A DNA stretch of 20,603 nucleotides from DATACN01 sp038215095 (lineage in GTDB: Bacteria > Actinomycetota > Thermoleophilia > Solirubrobacterales > Thermoleophilaceae): contig JBBQRG010000054.1 of assembly GCA_038215095.1 (NCBI GenBank), positions 1-20,603 on the forward strand, read 5' to 3'. The notes beneath the pieces were generated by a model. The model was given only the letters and a program-made list of their open reading frames with translations. It did no database searches and was not told where the DNA came from. Of this stretch, positions 6,880 to 13,749 are shown in pieces. Within the stretch, counting starts at the first letter, position 1. The number at the start of each line of letters is the position of its first letter. The position numbers and the translations under genes were made by a program.

Positions 6880-7974
6880 ATGGCGACGGAGGCCTACCGG
6901 ACCCGGCTGCCCCCGAGTGTCTTTCGGCTGCCGGTGGAGAAGATCCGCCAGGGCTACTACACGGACGCCTACTTCAACTTCACCAAGGAGCTGCTCGAGG
7001 AGCAGGACCGCCATCCGCAGGTGACCATGCAGGTCTTCCAGAAGCACACCGCCGTGCTGGGCGGGATCGACGAGGCGATCGCCGTGTTGAAGGAGGGCGC
7101 GGGGCGCTACGTGGACAGCACCTGGGAGAGCGGCTGGGACCAGCTCCAGGTGCAGGCGCTGCACGAGGGCGACGAGGTGGCGTCCTGGGAGACTGTCATG
7201 ACGATCGAGGGCGACTACACGCTCTTCGCGCACCTCGAGACCGTCTACCTCGGAACGCTGGCGCGTCGCACGCTCGTGATGAGCAACGTGCGGGGCGTGG
7301 TGGATTCCGCCAACGGCAAGCCGATCCTCTACTTCCCCGCGCGGCACGACCACTGGCTGGTACAGACCGGCGACGGCTGGGCGGCGCACGTGGCGGGCGC
7401 CATCGGCGTGTCGACCGACGCCCAGGCCTCGTGGTGGGGCGGGCGCGGCGTGGGCACCGTGCCGCACGCGCTGATCGCGGCCTACGAGGGCGACACCGTC
7501 GCGGCCGCGCAGGCGTTCGCGGAGCGCTACGCCGACGAGATGAACGTGGTCGTGCTCGTGGACTACGAGAACGACTCGGTGCGCACCTCGCTCGAGGTCG
7601 CGGACGCGCTTGGCGACAAGCTCTGGGGGGTGCGCCTCGACACCTCGGAGCGCCTGGTGGACCGTGCCCTCTGGCACGACATGGGCGAGTTCAAGCCCAC
7701 CGGAGTGACCCCGCAGCTGGTGCAGCGCGTGCGCGACGGGCTCGACGGCGCCGGCCATCAGCGCGTCAAGATCGTGGTGTCCGGCGGCTTCGACTCGGAG
7801 AAGATCAGCGCCTTCGAGAAGCTGGGCTCGCCGGTGGATGCCTACGGGGTCGGATCGTCCCTGCTCCAGGGCCAGAACGACTTCACGGCCGACGTGGTCC
7901 GGGTGTTCGGGCGCGACTGCGCCAAGGCGGGCCGCAGCTACCGGCCGAACCCCCGGCTAGAGACGGTGGATTGA
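6880..7974 (+). CDS. pncB: Nicotinate phosphoribosyltransferase
   Basis: A 364-residue type II phosphoribosyltransferase of the NAPRT/QAPRT fold, of the short form common in archaea and some bacteria. It makes nicotinate mononucleotide from nicotinate and PRPP (Preiss-Handler NAD salvage) in the cytosol. Visible family segments are KIRQGYYTDAYFNFTKELL near the N-terminus, LETVYLGTLARRT (119-131), LYFPARHDHW (150-159), the active-site GTVPHALIAAYEG (192-204, with His196), the barrel strand VRLDTS (251-256), VVSGGFD (299-305) and the phosphate-binding GVGSSL (323-328). Length is shorter than E. coli PncB (~400) but fits the archaeal-type group. It starts nine bases after the DUF1385 stop, and ftsH starts five bases after its TGA. 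Alternative: quinolinate phosphoribosyltransferase, which is smaller and lacks the N-terminal YYTDAYF region. Confidence 0.93.
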   Translation: MATEAYRTRLPPSVFRLPVEKIRQGYYTDAYFNFTKELLEEQDRHPQVTMQVFQKHTAVLGGIDEAIAVLKEGAGRYVDSTWESGWDQLQVQALHEGDEVASWETVMTIEGDYTLFAHLETVYLGTLARRTLVMSNVRGVVDSANGKPILYFPARHDHWLVQTGDGWAAHVAGAIGVSTDAQASWWGGRGVGTVPHALIAAYEGDTVAAAQAFAERYADEMNVVVLVDYENDSVRTSLEVADALGDKLWGVRLDTSERLVDRALWHDMGEFKPTGVTPQLVQRVRDGLDGAGHQRVKIVVSGGFDSEKISAFEKLGSPVDAYGVGSSLLQGQNDFTADVVRVFGRDCAKAGRSYRPNPRLETVD

Positions 7975-7979
7975 GGCTC

Positions 7980-9938
7980 ATGCCCGGCCGCCCGGCGGCC
8001 GATGGAAAGGTGATGCGAGCCCTCAGCCGCCCCCTGGCCCTGGCCTGCGCGCTTTCGGCGCTGGCGCTCGGCGCGCTCCCGGCGGTCGCAGACGCCCAGA
8101 GTGGTGGCGCCGCCCGCTGCGCCACCACGGTGAAGCTGCCGGCCGCGGACCGCATTGGCGCGGTTTCCCTGCCCAAGGGCGTCTACCGGGTGCTCGTGCT
8201 GGACACCGAGCGGCTCTCGTGCTCGAAGGCCGTCGCGAACTTCCGCGAGCTGCTCCACGCGCCCGGCAACAAGCCCGGCACGCCGTGGGTGATCGAAGCC
8301 AAGACGAAGACCTTCAGCGAGGGCGCCGGCGGCCCCTCGTTCCGCATCGAGCAGGTGGCGACTGCGACCCCCGGGGCGGGCGGCTCGGCGTTCTCGAAGA
8401 TCCAGGACTGGGCCGTGATCTGGCTGCCGATCATCTTCATGGCGCTGATCGCGGTGGTGCTGGTGATGACGCTGCGCTACATGCCGCGCACCAAGCCGCA
8501 GCAGATCAAGCCGCAGTCCTCGGGCTCGGTGCGCTGGGACGACGTCGCCGGGGTCGAGGAGGCGAAGGACGAGCTGCGCGAGGTGGTGGACTTCCTGCGC
8601 GATCCCAAGCGCTTCCGCAAGCTTGGCGCCAGGGTGCCGAAGGGCATTCTGCTGCACGGGCCGCCCGGCACCGGCAAGACGCTGCTGGCGAAGGCGGTCG
8701 CCAACGAGTCGAACGCCAAGTTCTTCGCCCAGTCGGCCTCGTCGTTCGTGGAGATGTTCGCCGGGCTCGGCGCCGCGCGCATCCGGCGCCTGTTCCGGCT
8801 GGCCCGCAAGGAGGCCCCGGCGATCGTGTTCATCGACGAGCTCGACGCGGTCGGCGCCACGCGCGGCAAGGACATCTCCGGGGAGAAGGACCAGACGCTC
8901 AACCAACTGCTCGTGGAGCTGGACGGCTTCGAGGCGAGCGAGGAGGTCGTGGTGGTGGCCGCCTCGAACCTGCTCGACAAGCTCGACCCGGCGCTGCTGC
9001 GCCCCGGCCGCTTCGACCGCCAGATCTTCGTGACGCCGCCCGACCTGAAGGGCCGGCGCAGCATCCTCGACGTGCACTGCCGCGGCAAGCCGCTGGCCGA
9101 CGACGTGGACCTGGGCCTGATCGCGCGCCAGACCAGCGGCCTGACCGGCGCCGACCTGGCCAACATCTGCAACGAGGCTGCGATCTTCGCCGGCCGCGAG
9201 CACCGCGACGAGCTGCTCACGCGGGACTTCCAGTCCGCCCTCGAGCGCGTGATCGCGGGCATGCAGTCGCGGCGCGTGATCACGGCGCACGAGAAGCAGG
9301 TCGTGGCGTACCACGAGGCGGGCCACGCGATCTGCTCGGAGCTGCTGACCTCGGTGGAGAAGGTCCACCGGATCTCGATCATCCCGCGCGGCCAGGCGCT
9401 CGGCTACACGCTCAACCTGCCCGAGGAGGACCGCTACCTGAAGACGCGCGAGGAGCTGCTCGACTACATGGTGGTGCTGCTGGCCGGCCGGGTCACCGAG
9501 CACCTCGTCTTCGGCGAGATCACAACGGGCGCGTCCGACGACCTGCGCAAGGTGCACGAGATCAGCCGCTCGATGGTCACCCAGTACGGCATGGGCACGG
9601 AGCTGCAGTCCAAGCAGCTGCCCGCCGACGACTACTCGATGTCCGACAACACGCGCCGCATGATCGACGACGAGCAGCAATACCTCACCGACCTGGCGCA
9701 CCGCCGCGCCACGGCCATCGTCGAGGACAACCGCGCCCTGCTCGAAGCCTTCGCCTCGACGCTGCTGGAGCAGGAGGTGCTGGAGCGAGACGACATCAAT
9801 CGGCTCATGGCGAGCCACGATGGCTCGCCCACCGAGAACGGCCACGGCCCCGCCGAGGGCCGCGAGCGGCCTGCTGTCGCGGCCAGCGAGGCGCTGGAGC
9901 CCGAGCAGGGCCCCTCGCTGGACCAGCCCGGCAGCTAG
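7980..9938 (+). CDS. ftsH: ATP-dependent zinc metalloprotease FtsH with atypical extracytoplasmic domain
   Basis: A 652-residue membrane AAA+ protease for quality control of membrane and short-lived proteins. From the ATG at 7980: signal-like hydrophobic segment (~19-38), a small outer domain with Cys47 and Cys81 (~40-135), a membrane helix (~144-166), then the AAA domain with Walker A GPPGTGKT (227-234), pore loop FVEMFAGLG (256-264), Walker B IVFIDELDA (282-290) and arginine-finger region LRPGRFDRQ. The peptidase domain has HEAGH (445-449) and TTGASDDL with the third zinc ligand Asp520 or 521. The tail after ~600 is low complexity. An alternative ATG at 8013 gives a more classical signal-anchor (MRALSRPLALAC); GAGG just before 7980 favours the longer form slightly. 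The outer domain does not look like the usual FtsH_ext domain. Next gene starts three bases after the stop. Confidence 0.94.
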   Translation: MPGRPAADGKVMRALSRPLALACALSALALGALPAVADAQSGGAARCATTVKLPAADRIGAVSLPKGVYRVLVLDTERLSCSKAVANFRELLHAPGNKPGTPWVIEAKTKTFSEGAGGPSFRIEQVATATPGAGGSAFSKIQDWAVIWLPIIFMALIAVVLVMTLRYMPRTKPQQIKPQSSGSVRWDDVAGVEEAKDELREVVDFLRDPKRFRKLGARVPKGILLHGPPGTGKTLLAKAVANESNAKFFAQSASSFVEMFAGLGAARIRRLFRLARKEAPAIVFIDELDAVGATRGKDISGEKDQTLNQLLVELDGFEASEEVVVVAASNLLDKLDPALLRPGRFDRQIFVTPPDLKGRRSILDVHCRGKPLADDVDLGLIARQTSGLTGADLANICNEAAIFAGREHRDELLTRDFQSALERVIAGMQSRRVITAHEKQVVAYHEAGHAICSELLTSVEKVHRISIIPRGQALGYTLNLPEEDRYLKTREELLDYMVVLLAGRVTEHLVFGEITTGASDDLRKVHEISRSMVTQYGMGTELQSKQLPADDYSMSDNTRRMIDDEQQYLTDLAHRRATAIVEDNRALLEAFASTLLEQEVLERDDINRLMASHDGSPTENGHGPAEGRERPAVAASEALEPEQGPSLDQPGS

Positions 9939-9941
9939 CAC

Positions 9942-10871
9942 GTGGGGCTGTTCCGCAGCAAGCAGCGAAGCGAGCCCGCCGAGCAGGCGCCGGCGCGCCA
10001 GGTGGAGCCGTCACGGCTGGTCGAGCGCCTGCACAGCAGGTGGGAGGAGCTGCTCACCAAGCCCGCCGACGTGGTTCCAGCGCAGATCACGGCGACTCTC
10101 GAGGAGCTGGAGCTGACCTTCGAGCAACCGCGCGACGAGATGTGGTTCGTCCAGCTCGGCGAGGAGTTGTGGGCGACGATGGCCTGGGTCGAGGACGTCG
10201 CGGTGCTCGGGATGATCCTGATGTACGCCGAGCCTCCGGCCGCCAGCCTCCAGCTCCTTCTCACCAACTCCGACGGCGGGCTCGGCTGGAGCTCGGTGAC
10301 GGACGACGACGACGGCTCCCAGATCGTCGCTACCCGCGTGGTCCTGCCGATGGACGGTTTCGACCGGCAGAGCCTGATCCTGGGGCTGGAGGCCGTCGCG
10401 CGGGAGGGCTCGAACGACCCGGAGCCGAGTGAGCTCGAGCAGCGCCTGCGTGCCCGCCGCGACCCGCCAGAAGACGAGCCGCCCGAGCCGTGGACCGAGC
10501 GCACGGAAGCTCAGCTCCAGGGCTGCCTCGCCGAGCTCGGTCTCGAGTCCGAGCCCGAAGGCGGACCCGGGAGGTGGCGCATCCAAAGCGACGTCGGGCC
10601 GCTCGTGCTCACGGTGCACCACGCCGGCCAGGCGCTCAGCATCGCGCACGAGCTCGGCCAGGCATGGGACGCCGAGGACGAGCGGATCGGCTGGTGGCTG
10701 CTGCAGCTGAGCGACCACGGATGCCGCCTCGCCCTGGCGGGCGTCGGCGACGATGGCTGGATCGTGAACTCCATGACTGTGCTCAGCGCCCTACCGCTGA
10801 GCGCGCAGGCGCTTGCGTGGGGCATCGCGAAGACCCTGGACCAGGGCCAGCTGTACCGCGCAAGCCGGTAG
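9942..10871 (+). CDS. Tandem YbjN-like (type III secretion chaperone-like) protein
   Basis: A 309-residue soluble protein starting at GTG, three bases after the ftsH stop. It appears to hold two related ~110-residue modules (about 46-155 and 186-305), joined by an acidic, Pro/Glu-rich linker (156-185). Each module has a Trp-containing strand near its start (DEMWFVQL; GRWRIQSD), a middle LLQL/LLLT strand and a terminal helix with similar spacing (DRQSLILGLEAVA; SAQALAWGIAKTLD). This helix-sheet-helix layout resembles the YbjN/T3SS-chaperone fold; the call is by pattern and not certain. No signal peptide or membrane helix. Close coupling to ftsH suggests a shared role, perhaps as an adaptor or substrate-handling partner, which is inference. 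The basic N-terminus MGLFRSKQR could contact membrane lipid. Confidence 0.6.
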   Translation: MGLFRSKQRSEPAEQAPARQVEPSRLVERLHSRWEELLTKPADVVPAQITATLEELELTFEQPRDEMWFVQLGEELWATMAWVEDVAVLGMILMYAEPPAASLQLLLTNSDGGLGWSSVTDDDDGSQIVATRVVLPMDGFDRQSLILGLEAVAREGSNDPEPSELEQRLRARRDPPEDEPPEPWTERTEAQLQGCLAELGLESEPEGGPGRWRIQSDVGPLVLTVHHAGQALSIAHELGQAWDAEDERIGWWLLQLSDHGCRLALAGVGDDGWIVNSMTVLSALPLSAQALAWGIAKTLDQGQLYRASR

Positions 10872-10885
10872 CGGCCGCGCCCCTC

Positions 10886-10891
10886 TAGACT
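10886..10891 (+). promoter_or_regulatory. Putative internal -10 element for the methylmalonyl-CoA epimerase gene
   Basis: TAGACT fits TANNNT and ends eight bases before the GTG at 10900. The 28-base gap from the preceding stop is among the largest inside the run and contains no Shine-Dalgarno, so a leaderless transcript from here is plausible. Confidence 0.4.
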
Positions 10892-10899
10892 CCCGCGCC

Positions 10900-11304
10900 G
10901 TGTTCGATCGCATCGACCACATCGGCGTCGTAGTCGAGGATCTCGACGGTGCGGTCGCGCTCTATCGGGATCGCTTCGGGATGCGCGAGCAGCACCGCGA
11001 GACGGTCGAGGAGCAGGGCGTCGACGCCGTGCTGCTCGAGGTCGGGGAGGGCCACGTGGAGCTGCTGGCGCCGCTCAGCCCCGACAGCGCGGTCGGGCGC
11101 TTCCTCGCGAGGAGCGGCCCCGGCCTGCACCACGTCGCCTACCAGACCGAGGACATCGACTCGGCGCTCGACTCCGTCCGCGAGGCCGGCATGCGCCTGA
11201 TCGACGAGCAGCCGCGCGCCGGCATCCGCGGCAGTAAGGTCGCCTTCGTGCACCCGAAGTCCACCGGCGGCGTACTCACCGAGCTCGTGGAGCCCGCTCA
11301 CTGA
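10900..11304 (+). CDS. mce: Methylmalonyl-CoA epimerase
   Basis: A 134-residue VOC-superfamily (glyoxalase fold) protein that interconverts (R)- and (S)-methylmalonyl-CoA, linking propionyl-CoA carboxylation to the B12-dependent mutase. Metal ligand candidates are His7 (IDHIGVVVEDL), Glu54 (HVELLAPL), His78 (LHHVAYQTEDID) and Glu128 (LTELVEP), the arrangement seen in characterised epimerases. The segment GSKVAFVHPKSTGGVLTELVE is typical of the family's C-terminus. I take the GTG at 10900, which gives MFDRIDHIGV; frames further upstream would add non-family residues inside the preceding gene. Length is normal. No mutase or propionyl-CoA carboxylase gene is in the window. Its TGA shares one base with the ATG of the following small gene. 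Confidence 0.92.
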   Translation: MFDRIDHIGVVVEDLDGAVALYRDRFGMREQHRETVEEQGVDAVLLEVGEGHVELLAPLSPDSAVGRFLARSGPGLHHVAYQTEDIDSALDSVREAGMRLIDEQPRAGIRGSKVAFVHPKSTGGVLTELVEPAH

Positions 11305-11531
11305 TGGCCGACAACGAGAAGGCCCGGCACGCCGACGTGGGCTTCCAGGGCGGCCAGGTGCTGTCCGTGCGGGTGACCACGGAGTCCTACGACGGGCTGC
11401 GCAGGGCGCTCAGCGACGAGCGCGCGGAGCGCTGGCACGAGCTGAAGACCGCGGACTCCGACATCGCCATCGACCTCTCGCAGGTCGTCTACGTGCGGGT
11501 CGAGACCGAAGAGCAGCGGGTCGGCTTCTAG
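11304..11531 (+). CDS. Small conserved-looking protein, unknown function (75 aa)
   Basis: I do not recognise a named family. The protein starts at the ATG overlapping the epimerase stop (TGATG). It has a charged N-terminus, then a strand-rich body: GQVLSVRVTTESYDGLRRAL, ERWHELKTADSDIAIDLS and QVVYVRVETEEQRVGF. The alternation of strands and the ending VYVRVETEEQRVGF suggest a compact beta-barrel or beta-sandwich domain. No Cys, membrane helix or signal peptide. Tight coupling to the epimerase on one side and 11 bases to the PAP2 gene on the other supports a real gene. Confidence 0.75.
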   Translation: MADNEKARHADVGFQGGQVLSVRVTTESYDGLRRALSDERAERWHELKTADSDIAIDLSQVVYVRVETEEQRVGF

Positions 11532-11542
11532 CCCCCGCGGCC

Positions 11543-12028
11543 GTGCTGCGCGCCGCCGACCTCGCCGTTCTGCGGCTGCTCCGCACGCGCGGCCACGGGT
11601 CGCGCGCCGAGCGGCTCGTGCGCCTCTACAGTCGCGCTGGTGAGCACGGCGCCCTATGGCACGCCATCGCGGCCCTCGGGCTGCTCGTGGACCCAAGCTC
11701 CCGGCGCGCCTACCTGCACGCCATCCGCTCCGTGCTGGCGGCCTACGTGGCGAACACGGCGCTGAAGTACGTCTACCGCCGCGCGCGGCCCGTGCTCGAG
11801 CAGCTGCCAAGCCTGGTGCCCACGATCTCCGGCCACTCCTACCCCTCGGCGCACGCGGCGATGTCATTCGCGGCCGCTCGCTCTCTCTCCGAGGCGCTGC
11901 CCGCGCCGCCGTTGTACGCCGCGGCGACGGCCATGTCCCTCTCACGGCCATACCTCGGCGTGCACTACCCCACCGACGTGCTGGCCGGCGCCGCGCTGGG
12001 CGCCGGCGTGGCGGGCCTGACGCCATGA
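11543..12028 (+). CDS. Phosphatase PAP2 family protein
   Basis: A 161-residue acid phosphatase of the PAP2/type 2 lipid phosphatase family. All three catalytic signatures are present: KYVYRRARP (75-83, KX6RP), SYPSAHA (99-105, PSGH-type with Ala for Gly) and SRPYLGVHYPTD (134-145, SRX5HX3D). Hydrophobic stretches flank them (AIAALGLLV; AAYVANTAL; VLAGAALGAGVAG), consistent with a small integral membrane enzyme acting on undecaprenyl or phosphatidyl phosphates with the active site outside. The protein is short for the family, with little N-terminal membrane domain. GTG start at 11543; an ATG is absent nearby. Its TGA overlaps the ychF ATG as ATGA (12025-12028). Confidence 0.88.
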   Translation: MLRAADLAVLRLLRTRGHGSRAERLVRLYSRAGEHGALWHAIAALGLLVDPSSRRAYLHAIRSVLAAYVANTALKYVYRRARPVLEQLPSLVPTISGHSYPSAHAAMSFAAARSLSEALPAPPLYAAATAMSLSRPYLGVHYPTDVLAGAALGAGVAGLTP

Positions 12029-13107
12029 AGGTCGGCATCGTCGGGCTGCCGAACGCGGGCAAGTCGTCGCTCTTCAACGCCCTCACGCGCGCGGGCGCGA
12101 CCGCGGCGAACTATCCGTTCACCACGGTCGAGCCGAACGTGGCGATCGTGGGCGTGCCGGACTACCGCCTGGAGCAGGTGGCGCAGACAGTCGGGGCCAC
12201 GCCGATCGTGCACGAGACGATCGAGTTCCACGACATCGCCGGTCTCGTGCGCGGCGCGCACGACGGCGAGGGCCTGGGCAACAAGTTCCTCGGCAACATC
12301 CGGGAGACCGACGCGATCCTGCACGTGGTCCGCGCCCACGGCGACGCCCAGGTGGTGCACCCGGAGGGCCGCGTGGACCCGCTGGCCGACGTGGACACGG
12401 TGGACACCGAGCTGATCTACGCGGACCTCGAGCAGGCCGAGCGGCGCCTCGAGCGGGTCAGCAAGCAGGCGCGCTCGCTCGACAAGGAGGCCGTGGCCGA
12501 GGAGGCCTGGCTGCACGACGTGATCGCCGCCCTGCAGGAGGGGCGAACGGTGCGCACCGTGCCGCTTCCGGAGGCGGCCGGGGCAGCGCTGATGCGGCTG
12601 GGCTCGCTCACCGCGAAGCCCGTGTTGTACGTGGCGAACGTCTCCGAGGGTGATCCGCTCGAGCCGCCGCCCGAGCTCGTGCAGCACGCCGAGGGCCGCG
12701 GCGCCCGCGCGGCCGCGGTGAGCGCCCGGCTTGACTCCGAGCTGGGCGAGCTCGACGCCGAGGAGGCCGCCGCCATGCGTGAGGAGATGGGCGTGGAGGA
12801 GTCGGGGCTCGAGACCGTGGTGCGCGAGGCCTTTGCCCTGCTCGAGCTGATCTCGTACTTCACCGCCGGCCAGGGCAAGGAGGCACGCGCCTGGGCGATC
12901 CCGCGCGGCACGCGCGCCCGGCGCGCCTCCGGCGAGGTGCACAGCGACATCGAGCGCGGCTTCGTGGCCGCCGAGATCGTGCCCTGGGACGCCCTGGTGG
13001 AGGCCGGCGGCTACAACGCGGCGAAGGAGCGCGCGCTGCTGCGCGTGGAGGGCCGCGACTACGAGATGCGCGACGGCGACGTGGCAACCTTCCGCTTCAC
13101 GCCGTGA
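12025..13107 (+). CDS. ychF: Redox-regulated ATPase YchF (OLA1 family)
   Basis: A 360-residue Obg-related P-loop NTPase that binds ribosomes and prefers ATP. G1 is GLPNAGKS (residues 7-14), switch I includes ANYPFTTVEPNVA (28-40), G3 is DIAGL (70-74), and the G4 position reads NVSE (205-208) instead of NKxD, the YchF/OLA1 hallmark linked to ATP preference. A helical insert (~115-185) is followed by the C-terminal TGS domain (from about ISYFTAGQGKEARAWAIPRGT to the end), with IERGFVAAEIVPWDALVEAGG. Length matches E. coli YchF (363). It is translationally coupled on both sides: ATGA with PAP2 and GTGA with the pfpI gene (13104-13107). Confidence 0.96.
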   Translation: MKVGIVGLPNAGKSSLFNALTRAGATAANYPFTTVEPNVAIVGVPDYRLEQVAQTVGATPIVHETIEFHDIAGLVRGAHDGEGLGNKFLGNIRETDAILHVVRAHGDAQVVHPEGRVDPLADVDTVDTELIYADLEQAERRLERVSKQARSLDKEAVAEEAWLHDVIAALQEGRTVRTVPLPEAAGAALMRLGSLTAKPVLYVANVSEGDPLEPPPELVQHAEGRGARAAAVSARLDSELGELDAEEAAAMREEMGVEESGLETVVREAFALLELISYFTAGQGKEARAWAIPRGTRARRASGEVHSDIERGFVAAEIVPWDALVEAGGYNAAKERALLRVEGRDYEMRDGDVATFRFTP

Positions 13108-13749
13108 CCGAGATCGCCATTCCAATCTTCGAGCGCATCACGCCGCTCGACGCCATCGGGCCCTACGAGGTGCTCGCGCGGCTGCCCGATGTGGAGGTGC
13201 GGTTCGTGGGGGTCGACGCGGCCCCCGTACAGGTGGACGGCAACGCGCTGCAGCTGGTGCCCGAGGTGTCGCTCGACGAGCTGCCGCGGCCGGACGTGGT
13301 GGTCGTGCCGGGCGGCTTCGGCACCCGCCCGGCAGTACGCGACGAGCGCCTCGTGGAGTGGCTGCGAGACGTCCACGAGCACACCACCTGGACCACGTCG
13401 GTGTGCACCGGGGCGCTGCTGCTCGGCGAGGCCGGCATCCTGGACGGGCTCGAGGCCACGACCCACTGGGCGCAGCTCGAGAAGCTGCGCAAGTTCGGCG
13501 CCACGCCCAGCAAGCAGCGGGTCGTCGAGCAGGGCAAAGTGATCACCGCCGCTGGCGTGTCCGCCGGGATCGACATGGCGCTGCTGCTGGCCGAGCGGAT
13601 CGCGGGCAGGACCGAGGCCGAGGCCGGCCGCCCAGCTATACATCGAGTACGACCCCGAGCCGCCGTTCGACGCCGGCTCCGTGGACAAGGCGTCGCCCGA
13701 GGTCCTGGAACTGCTTCGCGAGCAGGTCGCCCGCAGCGAGCCCGCTTAG
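13104..13749 (+). pseudogene. DJ-1/PfpI family gene with a frameshift near the 3' end
   Basis: The GTG at 13104 opens a DJ-1/PfpI (isonitrile-hydratase-like) protein: PLDAIGPYEVL (Asp16, Glu22), VVVVPGGFGTR, and the nucleophile elbow TSVCTGALLLGEAG with Cys101, then ATTHW and the helix SAGIDMALLLAERIAG. After about 13630 the frame stops matching the family. In the frame shifted by one base, 13634-13749 reads QLYIEYDPEPPFDAGS and continues to a TAG at 13747-13749. This is the expected C-terminus. Removing one C from the run at 13631-13633 restores a ~214-residue protein. Either the gene is broken, or the extra C is a sequencing or assembly error. The core fold and Cys are upstream of the shift. 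The repaired stop overlaps the convergent spoIID stop. Confidence 0.8.

Noticed and set aside
7431..7979. N-terminal extension of FtsH upstream of 7980
   Set aside because: It overlaps the nicotinate phosphoribosyltransferase gene and reads as Arg-rich shadow; the signal-anchor begins just after 7980.
7938..9941. Long minus-strand open frame opposite ftsH
   Set aside because: Low-complexity His/Leu/Arg product without motifs; ftsH on the other strand is unambiguous.
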